A stretch of 38,402 nt of DNA from DASPJL01 sp035628645 (GTDB taxonomy: Bacteria; Bacteroidota; Bacteroidia; Cytophagales; Cyclobacteriaceae): positions 1-38,402 of the forward strand of contig DASPJL010000026.1 in NCBI GenBank assembly GCA_035628645.1, written 5' to 3'. Shown piece by piece: positions 16,478 to 24,868 of this stretch. Made by a program: the position numbers and the translations under genes. Below the pieces are notes generated by a model. The model was not told where the DNA came from and ran no database searches. It was given only the letters and a program-made list of their open reading frames with translations. Within the stretch, counting starts at the first letter, position 1. Every line of letters starts with the position of its first letter.

Positions 16478-19400
16478 TCAAATAACAAGAGGCAACTCAA
16501 TGGAGAACTTCGTCCCCTCCCCATCTACCGTTGTGAACCATATTTTCCCACCGGCATGCTCCACACCCCGCTTAGCAATGGCCAGTCCTATACCTGACCC
16601 TGCATATTTGGTGCTAAAGTTGGGAACAAAAACTTTCTCTTTTATATTTTCAGCAATGCCAGTCCCATTGTCTTCAATCTCTATAAACACCTTACTTGAT
16701 CTTTTGTGAAGGCGCACTTTTATTTCCGGCTTTTTTGCGCTTGGCACAGATTGAATGCCGTTAATTATAAGATTATTAAAAATTCGGTTCATCAGTTGCT
16801 CATCGCCCATTACGAAAGACTGACCTGCTTCAATCTCGGAACATAAATGAATATCGGCATTGGTGTTGTATAGATTGACCACATTTCTTAAAACAGACGA
16901 TACTTCAAATTTCTCATTCTTAGGAATGGGCATACTGGCAAAAGAAGAAAACGAAGTAGCAATATCATTCAAATTTTCTACCTGGTCCAATAGGGTGTTT
17001 ATCGATTTTTCTGATACTCCGGAATCGGCGCCACTTCCCTTCATCAACCTTTTTAAATGCTGAAGGGTAAGTTTCATTGGGGTTAGTGGATTTTTAATTT
17101 CATGTGCCACTTGTTTAGCCATTTCTCTCCAGGCAGATTCCTTTTCACTTTTACTCAAGGCGGCCTTACTGGCCTCAAGTTTCACAAGCATTTTATTGTA
17201 TTCCCCGATTAAAAGCCCAATCTCATCATCCGATTTATAATCCAGAGGTTCATTGTAACCGGTTAAGCTCGTTCTTTTGATCTTTTGCGTAATCAAATTT
17301 AAAGGCACTGTCAACACTTTTGAAGCCAGGAATGACAATACCAGCAAAACCATAAAAATGGTCGTAAATATATTTAGGATCGTTGTCAGCACATTTATGA
17401 TTTGCCTGTCCAGCTCATATTTGGATTCAAAAAAAGGAATACTGATAATGCCTAATAATTCGCTGGACTCAAAGGATTTCACGGCTACGTATGCTGAATT
17501 ATAATTTAGTGATCCTAATGATTCATTCAACAAGATTTTTTTATTTCTTAACTCAGTAATGTTCGCCAGGGCGATAGGATTAATATAAGGTGAAAGCAAT
17601 CCTTTTTCATAAATTATCGGCTGACTTGAAATAATCAATCGTCCTTTACTATTGAATAAATTGATATCGGACTCAGAATACCTTGCGAGCTGTGTTAAAG
17701 CATTGGAAAGGGTTTCCGTATTGATCCTGTTCTTATAGTAATCATCCAGATTGGCTGAAATATTATTACTAACATTTTCTGCTCTTTTTAGAAACGAATC
17801 ATTTATTTCCTGCCGGTAGGAAGATGCCACGATACTCAAAATTGTAAAACTCACTACAACCAGCGGGAGGAAAAAGGCAACATTCAGGTAGATCTGAATT
17901 TTTGTAGCAAAATTTAAATGAAGATTCTTAACCTGAAAATAAACGGCATAAAGCACTAGCACAAATAGAATCAGCGCTATAAGTATCTGGAACAGAAAAG
18001 AGAAATTTGAAAAAGCGTTTTTTACAGAATAAACAGGCGACGAAACGACGACTGTCTTTTGATCTTTGCCATTAACCACCACATGGTGAAATCCTTTTAT
18101 ATTTATTCCGACTTCTGCGACCTGTGAATTGTTAAAAAGTAAAGTATCAAAATCCTTATTGTAGTTATAATCACCAAAACTAAATTTCAACTCATTTTTT
18201 GAAAAAATCCCATAGCTATATTCTTTAAGCTGGAAGGGTGCAAGGAACTTCTTATCCACCAAGAGTTCGGGATAAATACTGTTAGGAATAATCCTTTTTA
18301 GCTTAAGGTCCAAAATAATATACCCAAGGGGTTTGTCTTCCCTTTTTAAATCGATGAAGCTTATATATCTTTTGGTTGGGCTATTGTCGTACTCATTTAT
18401 AAAAATAATATTATTATAGACTGTCCGGTACTTGTCCCTAATGAGGCCGCGTTTTAAGCTCCGGTAATTAAGCTTAGGATTATCAAAGGATTGACCGTTG
18501 GCATTAAAAATATAGATCTGAATGTCATACTTATCAAAGTAATTGCTCAGGTAAATTTTGCTGATCTTCTCCTCGATCAATTCCTCTGTAGAAAAAGGAT
18601 TTAAAAGCCGGTTTTTAATAAATACATCTTCTTTGATCTTTCTGGAGGCATCGTTTAATAAATATTCACCATAAAAATCACTGTCTTCCAAAAGCTCATT
18701 CGCAAAATTCTGCTTCGTTTCCCTTAGATTAAGAATTTCAAAACTATATATGGCATAAGCAGCAACCATGGAGCACACCGCCGCACATAATAGAAAGTAT
18801 ACAAAATTGGCATACTTAAATTTGAAAATCATTTTAGACAGGTCGTAGTAAAAAACGACAATCAGATAAACAAAATTAGAAGCTACAACCACATAACTGC
18901 TGATTCCAAAAAAGAAAACCAAGGCAAAGAAAATCGCAGTTCCAACCGATAGCAGAACAAAGATTTTTTCAGGTTGAGCAGGATTAAGCTTTAGAAGAAT
19001 CCGGGTGATTACGTGAGTAATGATAAAATAAAAGAAGGAAGTGAGGACAAAAATCAGAAAGTTCATGATTTTCAAAAATGAAAAATCAATGTTTTGGGTA
19101 ATATCAACTGTCCATTGAGAATTATAAAAAATGGTATTTAGTATGAAAACGTGAAAGTTGAGCGCTGAAAATGAAGCCAATACAAAAAGTACCGAAAAAA
19201 TTTTCTTAGCGAAAGGCCTCAAATTAGCAAGAAGCTGATAGACGTAAAATTTTGAATAATTAAAGAAAACATAACCCGACAAAATGCAAACAGCAATGAT
19301 GTTTAACAATAAATCTCCCAGGGAAGGAGATATTACCGATGAGGCATAAAACTTGGAACTAAATAAATCAATTTTATAAAAGGAATAAGGAAAATTAAAA

Positions 19401-20176
19401 TAAAGCATCAGCCCCCTTACCAATACGAAGCTTGAAGCAAGGATCAAAAGCCCAAAGTCATATTTTGCATTTTCAGGAAGCGTCTTTATCAGTCTATAAA
19501 TAAAAAGAAAAAAAAAGATCAGGGAAAGTATGAGAAGACAAAGAAAGATAATCTTGAAAACAGTATTGGTAATAGTGGTGTCACTGGAAAAGTCTATGGA
19601 AAAAAGAAATTCTCCCTCATCACTCACCACTTTGTGAGCAAAGTCCAGCCCTACCCCTTTCACCAAAGATTTTGAGCTTAGAAAAATATCTTCATTGTAC
19701 CCTGAGGATATGTACTTATTATTTACAAAAGACTTTAAGAAAATCGGCAAAAGGAATATAACTTCATATCTATCTTCACCGCTCTTAAGAGTTTCCTTCC
19801 GACCTAAAAATTTACCATTATCAAAATAGATAAACTTATATGTATAGTCTCCTTTGACACTTTGATATTCGGGAATAAATCTGTTCCTCGACCAATACAT
19901 TAATCTCCCGTTGCGAAAGATAAAAAATGGGTATTCTGTGGGAATATTAAGTTTATAAAAGGAAAGATCGGAAGGGTTATTTAAAATAGTTTTGACAGGA
20001 GGTAAATCTTTCTCAATTACGGCAATTTCGTCATTTACCTTTTTTGTAATAGAGGAAAGCAGGTGCTCTTGGTTTACTTTATAATCGTTCATCCATTCTT
20101 TGCTCAGGAGTAAGGCAAAACCGAGCAAGAGTATTGAAATAACAAGAAAAGTATACTTACCTAACCTATGAAGCAT
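16478..20176 (-). CDS. Multi-membrane NtrY-like sensor histidine kinase
   Basis: 1232 residues, far longer than a typical NtrY (~700). Layout: TM helix 7-27; extracytoplasmic domain ~28-205; a block of about eight TM helices (~206-485); second extracytoplasmic domain ~490-730; two TM helices; third extracytoplasmic, probably PAS/Cache-like, domain ~790-915; TM helix; HAMP ~940-985 (ending DDEIGLLIGEYNKML); short coil; DHp with H1025 in QVAHEIKNPLTPMKLTLQHL, the form typical of NtrY; N-box NNLIINGIQS; G-boxes IEDNGTGIAENI and GSGIGLAIAKRGVEHAGG. All kinase motifs are intact. No response regulator is adjacent. It is followed 4 nt later by an outer-membrane protein gene, suggesting a role in envelope sensing (inference). 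Confidence 0.92.
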   Translation of the reverse strand: MLHRLGKYTFLVISILLLGFALLLSKEWMNDYKVNQEHLLSSITKKVNDEIAVIEKDLPPVKTILNNPSDLSFYKLNIPTEYPFFIFRNGRLMYWSRNRFIPEYQSVKGDYTYKFIYFDNGKFLGRKETLKSGEDRYEVIFLLPIFLKSFVNNKYISSGYNEDIFLSSKSLVKGVGLDFAHKVVSDEGEFLFSIDFSSDTTITNTVFKIIFLCLLILSLIFFFLFIYRLIKTLPENAKYDFGLLILASSFVLVRGLMLYFNFPYSFYKIDLFSSKFYASSVISPSLGDLLLNIIAVCILSGYVFFNYSKFYVYQLLANLRPFAKKIFSVLFVLASFSALNFHVFILNTIFYNSQWTVDITQNIDFSFLKIMNFLIFVLTSFFYFIITHVITRILLKLNPAQPEKIFVLLSVGTAIFFALVFFFGISSYVVVASNFVYLIVVFYYDLSKMIFKFKYANFVYFLLCAAVCSMVAAYAIYSFEILNLRETKQNFANELLEDSDFYGEYLLNDASRKIKEDVFIKNRLLNPFSTEELIEEKISKIYLSNYFDKYDIQIYIFNANGQSFDNPKLNYRSLKRGLIRDKYRTVYNNIIFINEYDNSPTKRYISFIDLKREDKPLGYIILDLKLKRIIPNSIYPELLVDKKFLAPFQLKEYSYGIFSKNELKFSFGDYNYNKDFDTLLFNNSQVAEVGINIKGFHHVVVNGKDQKTVVVSSPVYSVKNAFSNFSFLFQILIALILFVLVLYAVYFQVKNLHLNFATKIQIYLNVAFFLPLVVVSFTILSIVASSYRQEINDSFLKRAENVSNNISANLDDYYKNRINTETLSNALTQLARYSESDINLFNSKGRLIISSQPIIYEKGLLSPYINPIALANITELRNKKILLNESLGSLNYNSAYVAVKSFESSELLGIISIPFFESKYELDRQIINVLTTILNIFTTIFMVLLVLSFLASKVLTVPLNLITQKIKRTSLTGYNEPLDYKSDDEIGLLIGEYNKMLVKLEASKAALSKSEKESAWREMAKQVAHEIKNPLTPMKLTLQHLKRLMKGSGADSGVSEKSINTLLDQVENLNDIATSFSSFASMPIPKNEKFEVSSVLRNVVNLYNTNADIHLCSEIEAGQSFVMGDEQLMNRIFNNLIINGIQSVPSAKKPEIKVRLHKRSSKVFIEIEDNGTGIAENIKEKVFVPNFSTKYAGSGIGLAIAKRGVEHAGGKIWFTTVDGEGTKFSIELPLVI

Positions 20177-20427
20177 CTATATTCAATAAAGGATTTATTT
20201 AAGTTAATGAAAAAAAAGTACAATTAGAAAATTCAATCCCAGCGGTAGTCAATCCTTTAAATTAACACAAACAGGTCGCGGGGAAATGTAAAAGTAATTG
20301 AATAAAAATAGACTGTACGGAAGGGAACAATTAACTGAAAAATTCAAGAAGAAAAGTATATGAACGGATCATGTAGAGGAAATTATCGACGTCTATACAC
20401 CTCAAAAACAATTGTTTACTAAAACGT

Positions 20428-20718
20428 CTATCCTTCCTGCAATGGAGGCACATTTCCTTTTATGTTCTTAGCGGCTACAATACGTCTTGCATTCTTCTTA
20501 CTGTTGGTATACCACAAATAACCAACGACCGAAACCACGATATAAGGAATAGACATTAAATACAAAATCCCTGCATTTAATCCTCTTCCAATTGTTTGAT
20601 CCCCGGATTTGGAGTTACTTTCCACCGTTGCTCTACACATTGCACATTGCGCACTAGAAACAGACAAAGTAGAAAAACTAAGTACGGCTATAAAGAATAG
20701 TATCAGGATCTTTTTCAT
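20428..20718 (-). CDS. Small CxxC membrane protein at the end of the oxidase operon
   Basis: 96 residues: signal peptide 1-22 (ending SSA), a short exported stretch starting QCAMCRATVES with C24 and C27, one TM helix ~49-68, and a basic cytoplasmic-type tail (NSKKNARRIVAAKN). No lipobox is present, so the Cys pair is free rather than lipidated. A CxxC just after the signal peptide could bind copper or heme or take part in thiol exchange; this is inference. It is last in line after sco and the DUF420/CtaM-like gene, separated by 169 nt containing a 15-nt palindrome, so it may have its own control. I recall similar small proteins in other Bacteroidota oxidase loci, but no assigned function. Confidence 0.75.
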   Translation of the reverse strand: MKKILILFFIAVLSFSTLSVSSAQCAMCRATVESNSKSGDQTIGRGLNAGILYLMSIPYIVVSVVGYLWYTNSKKNARRIVAAKNIKGNVPPLQEG

Positions 20719-20756
20719 GTGTATATAATTTGTTTTTTTGTTAAAAATTGAAATTC

Positions 20757-20771
20757 ATAGGATCATCCTAT
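20757..20771. other. 15-nt palindrome upstream of the CxxC protein gene
   Basis: ATAGGAT-C-ATCCTAT is a perfect inverted repeat around one base, 39 nt before the start codon of the 96-residue gene. It could be an operator or a weak transcript hairpin. No promoter of the TTTG/TAnnTTTG type is visible beside it. Confidence 0.35.
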
Positions 20772-20887
20772 CGATTGGCAATTTTCCCAGGTCATTTCAT
20801 TTTATTCCATCTTTAAGTCTATATACTAGTAATTTCAACTGATTTTTTTAATAATTGGTTTAGACAACCAAAGCTTCTAAATCCATG

Positions 20888-21436
20888 TCAATTTACGTAA
20901 TAAGGACTGATCATTAAATAAACAATCACTCCCGAAACAGCTACATATAACCAAATTGGAAAAGTCCACCTTGAAATCTTCCTATGCTTTGCATATTGTT
21001 TCGTTAGCCCAAAGTAAACAGATTTTAAGACAAAGTAAACCACTACAATTGAAAGCAAAATATGGGAAATCAATAAAAAATAATAAACCTTTCTAATGAA
21101 TCCTTCCCCCATGTATTTTGTACTTTCCGCATTTGCATGATATATAACATAGGACACCAGGAACATCGTAGATAGCACAAATGCCGTAAGCATCATCGTT
21201 TTGTGCAGGTTCCTTTTTTGTGTTTTGATAAAATAATAACCAAGGACTAAACAAATGGCTGTAGCTGAATTTAAAACGCCATTAAAATGAGGTAAAAATG
21301 AAACGTTCAGATCAAAAAGGAAGCTTCCCTTTGGCTTGAAAAGCAACACAGCTACCAGCACAGGAACCAAAACCGACAACAGTCCTATTATCGTCAGATA
21401 AGTATTGTTTTTCTTTCCGTCTATAGATTCATCCAT
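20888..21436 (-). CDS. DUF420 / CtaM-like membrane protein, oxidase assembly factor
   Basis: 182 residues with about five TM helices and the DUF420 pattern of conserved His: H50 (LPHFNG), H78 (NLHKTMM), H100 (VIYHAN), H125 (ISHILLS) and H151. A DUF420 protein named CtaM is needed for heme A-containing oxidase function in Staphylococcus, probably at cofactor insertion; the same role here fits its place after sco in a caa3-type oxidase operon. The His residues within membrane helices could bind heme or copper (inference). It starts 60 nt after the sco stop. Confidence 0.9.
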   Translation of the reverse strand: MDESIDGKKNNTYLTIIGLLSVLVPVLVAVLLFKPKGSFLFDLNVSFLPHFNGVLNSATAICLVLGYYFIKTQKRNLHKTMMLTAFVLSTMFLVSYVIYHANAESTKYMGEGFIRKVYYFLLISHILLSIVVVYFVLKSVYFGLTKQYAKHRKISRWTFPIWLYVAVSGVIVYLMISPYYVN

Positions 21437-21496
21437 CGCTTCCTTCTTTCAAAAATTCACTTAGTTTTTAAGGTTTAAAAGCAGAGTCTATCCTCA

Positions 21497-22180
21497 TTAA
21501 CCTTTTCCTTGTTCATTTTCATCTCCATGAAGCAGAACCCTGATCTCCAATATTAATCTATCCACATCTTCCGGGTCCGTTCCATTATAATAACCTCTTA
21601 TATGTTTGTTCTTATCCACCAAAACAAATTTTTCACTGTGAAGAAAATCTTCACTTCCTCCGGTACCTTCAGTAGCAGAAACAAAATACCCGTATCTGGC
21701 AAGGTCATATATCTGTTTTTTATTCCCTGTTGCAAAATACCATTTCCCCTCTTTTGCTCCGTAAGAGCTTCCATAATCTGTCAGTACTTCAGCGGAATCA
21801 TAATTAGGATCAACAGTATGGGAAAGTATTTTAACCTGGTCATTCCCTTCAAAAACGTCTTGAATTCTTGATAACTGTGAAGACATCTTAGGACAGACAT
21901 CGGGGCATTTCGTATAAAAAAAATCTGCCACATAGATGGTATTGTCAAAGGTCGCATTGGTTATCTTTTCCCCAGTCTGAGAGATAAGATCAAAAGGAGG
22001 AATCTGATGAAAAACCGTGTCCAGTTTTACTTCTCCATTTACATTCACAGAATCGATCTCAACGGGATAATAGGTTTTTAAGCTATAATGGTTTTTCCCA
22101 AAATTCTTAAGAAATAAAAAGACTAAAGCCGGGACTAATAATGCAAATACTAGAACACCGGCTTTTAAATATTTTCTCAT
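21497..22180 (-). CDS. SCO1/SenC-family copper chaperone
   Basis: 227 residues. An N-terminal membrane anchor (~7-25) precedes a thioredoxin-fold domain. The copper ligands are visible: C92 and C96 in TKCPDVCPKMS, and H181 in DFLHSEKFVLVD. SCO proteins deliver copper to the CuA centre of oxidase subunit II and/or keep its thiols reduced. Subunit II in this operon has a full CuA site, so the pairing makes sense. Located 21 nt after the subunit IV gene. The acidic tail (DENEQGKG) is short and unremarkable. Confidence 0.95.
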   Translation of the reverse strand: MRKYLKAGVLVFALLVPALVFLFLKNFGKNHYSLKTYYPVEIDSVNVNGEVKLDTVFHQIPPFDLISQTGEKITNATFDNTIYVADFFYTKCPDVCPKMSSQLSRIQDVFEGNDQVKILSHTVDPNYDSAEVLTDYGSSYGAKEGKWYFATGNKKQIYDLARYGYFVSATEGTGGSEDFLHSEKFVLVDKNKHIRGYYNGTDPEDVDRLILEIRVLLHGDENEQGKG

Positions 22181-22201
22181 TATAAAAATTTTAACTACAG
22201 A

Positions 22202-22525
22202 TTACCTAACCTGTAATATGGCATTGCCTTCAATCAATAAAGCAAGTATAAGCCACACTATAAAACCGGTAGGTATTACGATAGACCAAATAAGCGCTTT
22301 TACTTCATGCTTTAAGTGCATAAATTCCCCAACAATATAAAACGCCTTTACAAAAGTCATGATAATAAATATTGCAGCCTTTAATCTGGAATCCATATCA
22401 ATCCCTAATGCAATTAGAAATTCGAATGCTGTTAATATTAATAAGATCCAGAAAGTCCTCCAAATAGCCTTTGTATTTGCCTTTGGTATTTCACCAGACT
22501 GTGTATGTTCAACGTGATGAGCCAT
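22202..22525 (-). CDS. Cytochrome c oxidase subunit IV family protein
   Basis: 107 residues with three TM helices (~25-45, 50-70, 80-100), the size and layout of bacterial COX4/CtaF/CyoD-like small subunits. The segment AFYIVGEFMHLKHE is typical of the family in Bacteroidota. The subunit is believed to stabilise subunit I and III contacts and has no cofactor. It follows the first subunit III gene by 25 nt. Confidence 0.88.
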   Translation of the reverse strand: MAHHVEHTQSGEIPKANTKAIWRTFWILLILTAFEFLIALGIDMDSRLKAAIFIIMTFVKAFYIVGEFMHLKHEVKALIWSIVIPTGFIVWLILALLIEGNAILQVR

Positions 22526-22550
22526 GATTTATTTTTTATAAATTAGAGTC

Positions 22551-23300
22551 TTAAATTAAATAGAAGAAAGTAAATACAAATACCCACACAAGATCTACAA
22601 AGTGCCAGTATAACCCCACTTTTTCCACCATCTCATAGTGTCCCCTCTGATGATAAACACCAGTTACAGTATTGTAAAAGATTAGGAAATTGAGACATAC
22701 CCCACTAAATACGTGAAAGCCGTGAAATCCTGTTATGAAGAAAAACAAGTCAGCAAAGGCGGGTGGTCCGTATTGATTGATGTGCAAATTGGCGCCAAAA
22801 ACTTCCCTGACATTTCCAAGTACATCAGTAAATGTAAAACCTTCCTCGGTTCCTATGATAAAGTGTGTCCATTCCCAAGCCTGGCAGCCCAAGAAAGTTA
22901 ACCCTCCAATAATTGTCCAAAGCATCCATTTTTGTACATCCTTTTTATCCATTCTGTGGCCGGCTTCTACAGCCAACACCATGGTGACCGAGCTCATGAT
23001 AAGAATAAAAGTCATTATACCCACAAACACCAAGGGCATATGAACGCCGTGTAAAAACGGTATTGCATTAAACACCTGATCAGGTATAGGCCAGGTTTCC
23101 TGAGAAAACTGGAAGTTTTCAAGGCTACCAGCAGGATGACTATAACGAATCAGGCCGTAAGTAATAAGTAATGCCGAAAAAGAAAATGCATCGGAAAGCA
23201 GGAAAAACCACATCATCAGTTTTCCATAACTCGCTTTTAAGGGCTCGTTACCACCATTCCAGATTCCCTTTGATGAGATGGTTGCTGTAGCTGTTGCCAT
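22551..23300 (-). CDS. ctaE: Cytochrome c oxidase subunit III (long form)
   Basis: 249 residues with about six or seven TM helices. Family hallmarks: GFHGFHVFSGV and the C-terminal GLYWHFVDLVWVFVFTFFYL, the standard end of bacterial COX3. The internal QAWEWTHFI segment is also typical. Subunit III contains no redox metal; it supports proton uptake and the stability of subunit I. It is one of two adjacent subunit III genes and lies 54 nt after the shorter one. Confidence 0.93.
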   Translation of the reverse strand: MATATATISSKGIWNGGNEPLKASYGKLMMWFFLLSDAFSFSALLITYGLIRYSHPAGSLENFQFSQETWPIPDQVFNAIPFLHGVHMPLVFVGIMTFILIMSSVTMVLAVEAGHRMDKKDVQKWMLWTIIGGLTFLGCQAWEWTHFIIGTEEGFTFTDVLGNVREVFGANLHINQYGPPAFADLFFFITGFHGFHVFSGVCLNFLIFYNTVTGVYHQRGHYEMVEKVGLYWHFVDLVWVFVFTFFYLI

Positions 23301-23354
23301 ATCTTGGATTAAAGTTTTGTTAATTAGTTACTAAGTTTCAAAAATTAAGTTTTA

Positions 23355-23948
23355 CTATAAATGATTCATCAATAAAAATACAAACAAATAAATCCATAAC
23401 CCGTCAAGAAAATGCCAATAAGTAGCACATATTTCTATTTTGGTCAAATTTTTTGAGTGAATCTTATATTTGAAGCTCGAAATTAATACAATTATTAAAA
23501 AAGCAAGGCCTGTTATCAAATGAAAACCATGCACTCCGGTTAAAATGTATAAAAATGATCCAGAAGGATTACCTGTGAAAAAAATTTCCATGGCTACCAA
23601 ATCCTTCCAGGCAAAAAACTGGCCTATAACAAAAGCCGCTCCTAAAACCAAAGTGATGGAAATAGCCAATTTAAGCGTACCAAGATTATTTCTTTTTGCA
23701 GAAATATAGGCCCAATGCATTGTAAGACTACTTGCAAATAGCGCTATCGTATTCAGCCAAAGAACCTGGGGCAAGTCAAATTCAACCCAATTGCCATCTG
23801 CAGCCCTTACTATATAAGCGCTCGTAAGAGAAGCAAAAATCATAATAATGGTAATTATAAAGAGCCATAAGGCAAACTTATGAGGGTTCATACTCAAAGT
23901 CGGCGTAGGTTCTTCTATATTATTTGAAATTTTATGTTGTCCTACCAT
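23355..23948 (-). CDS. Cytochrome c oxidase subunit III (short form)
   Basis: 197 residues with five TM helices. The COX3 motifs HGFHLITGLAFL and CATYWHFLDGLWIYLFVFLL at the C terminus place it firmly in the heme-copper oxidase subunit III family. It is shorter than its neighbour at 22551-23300, and the N-terminal helices differ, so the two are old paralogues rather than a recent duplication. It starts 4 nt after the heme O synthase stop. Confidence 0.9.
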   Translation of the reverse strand: MVGQHKISNNIEEPTPTLSMNPHKFALWLFIITIIMIFASLTSAYIVRAADGNWVEFDLPQVLWLNTIALFASSLTMHWAYISAKRNNLGTLKLAISITLVLGAAFVIGQFFAWKDLVAMEIFFTGNPSGSFLYILTGVHGFHLITGLAFLIIVLISSFKYKIHSKNLTKIEICATYWHFLDGLWIYLFVFLLMNHL

Positions 23949-23952
23949 ACAA

Positions 23953-24852
23953 TTAAATTTTATCCATCAACATCGCAATCTGTACTATTGGCAAATAAAG
24001 GAATGATCCGAACATAATCTTCATCGCGGATTTTTTTGAACCATCCTTCATCAAATAAAAAGTCTGAGCCAGGAACAATACTCCACAAGTTGTAGTAATT
24101 ACAGCAGAGGTAATCCCGGTCATACCAAAATTAGCAGGAAGCAGTCCAAAAGGAATCAAAAACAAGGTGTAAATCATTATCTGAAATGCCGTGTTCAAAT
24201 TCCTGCCCCCTCCTGACGGAAGCAATTTTATTCCCGCCTTTTTATAGTCGTCATCCAGAACCCAGGCAATTGCCCAAAAATGAGGAAACTGCCAGATAAA
24301 TTGAATGCCGAAAATTATAAATGCTTCAAAACCTAAGTATCCGGTTGCACCAGCCCAGCCGATCAACGGAGGTAATGCACCCGGAAAAGCGCCTACAAAA
24401 ACAGCCCAGGGTGTCACTTTTTTTAACGGTGTATAAGCAAAAGCGTACAGCACCAATGACAATAAGGCAAGGTAAGCGGTTAGGGGATTTATGAAAATAA
24501 AAATTAAATAAAAGCCTGTAATGCCAGTAAAACCGGAAAATAGAACCGCTTCATACACAGATAACCGGCCTCCTGGTAAAGGACGATTTTGCGTCCTGGA
24601 CATAAGTTTGTCAGATTCAATTTCGATAATCTGATTAATTGTATTGGCAGAAGCTGTAATCAAAAAAGAACCTAAACAGAAAATTAAAAACAGGGATAAA
24701 TCAAAGGCGTCCTTCAACCCTAACAAATAGCCGATTGCTCCGGACAGCACCACAAAAAATGACAACCTGAATTTAGTAAGTTCAAATAGTCCCTTCAACT
24801 TAACAAGCCCTGTAACAGCAAGTGAAAATGTCTGACTCTTAGATGTAATCAT
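23953..24852 (-). CDS. cyoE: Heme O synthase (protoheme IX farnesyltransferase)
   Basis: 299 residues from the ATG at 24852. The frame extends to a GTG at 24876, but that would overlap the ctaA stop and add eight unusual residues, so the ATG is preferred. The UbiA-family prenyltransferase has about nine TM helices and the polyprenyl-diphosphate/Mg motif NQIIEIESDKLMSRTQNRP, with a second motif near WVLDDDYKKAGIKLLP. It converts heme B to heme O, the substrate of the CtaA protein encoded just upstream (16-nt gap), and so provides the heme A of the oxidase in this operon. Also called CtaB. Confidence 0.95.
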   Translation of the reverse strand: MITSKSQTFSLAVTGLVKLKGLFELTKFRLSFFVVLSGAIGYLLGLKDAFDLSLFLIFCLGSFLITASANTINQIIEIESDKLMSRTQNRPLPGGRLSVYEAVLFSGFTGITGFYLIFIFINPLTAYLALLSLVLYAFAYTPLKKVTPWAVFVGAFPGALPPLIGWAGATGYLGFEAFIIFGIQFIWQFPHFWAIAWVLDDDYKKAGIKLLPSGGGRNLNTAFQIMIYTLFLIPFGLLPANFGMTGITSAVITTTCGVLFLAQTFYLMKDGSKKSAMKIMFGSFLYLPIVQIAMLMDKI

Positions 24853-24868
24853 AGCTGCAAATTTAAGA

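Noticed and set aside
16474..16524. 17-codon upstream extension of the large outer-membrane protein
   Set aside because: It runs into the kinase coding sequence and places a non-signal sequence before a good signal peptide; ATG at 16473 is preferred.
20406..20417. AAACAATTGTTT palindrome as terminator of the respiratory operon
   Set aside because: Twelve nt, AT-only core with no room for a stable stem and loop; too weak to call.
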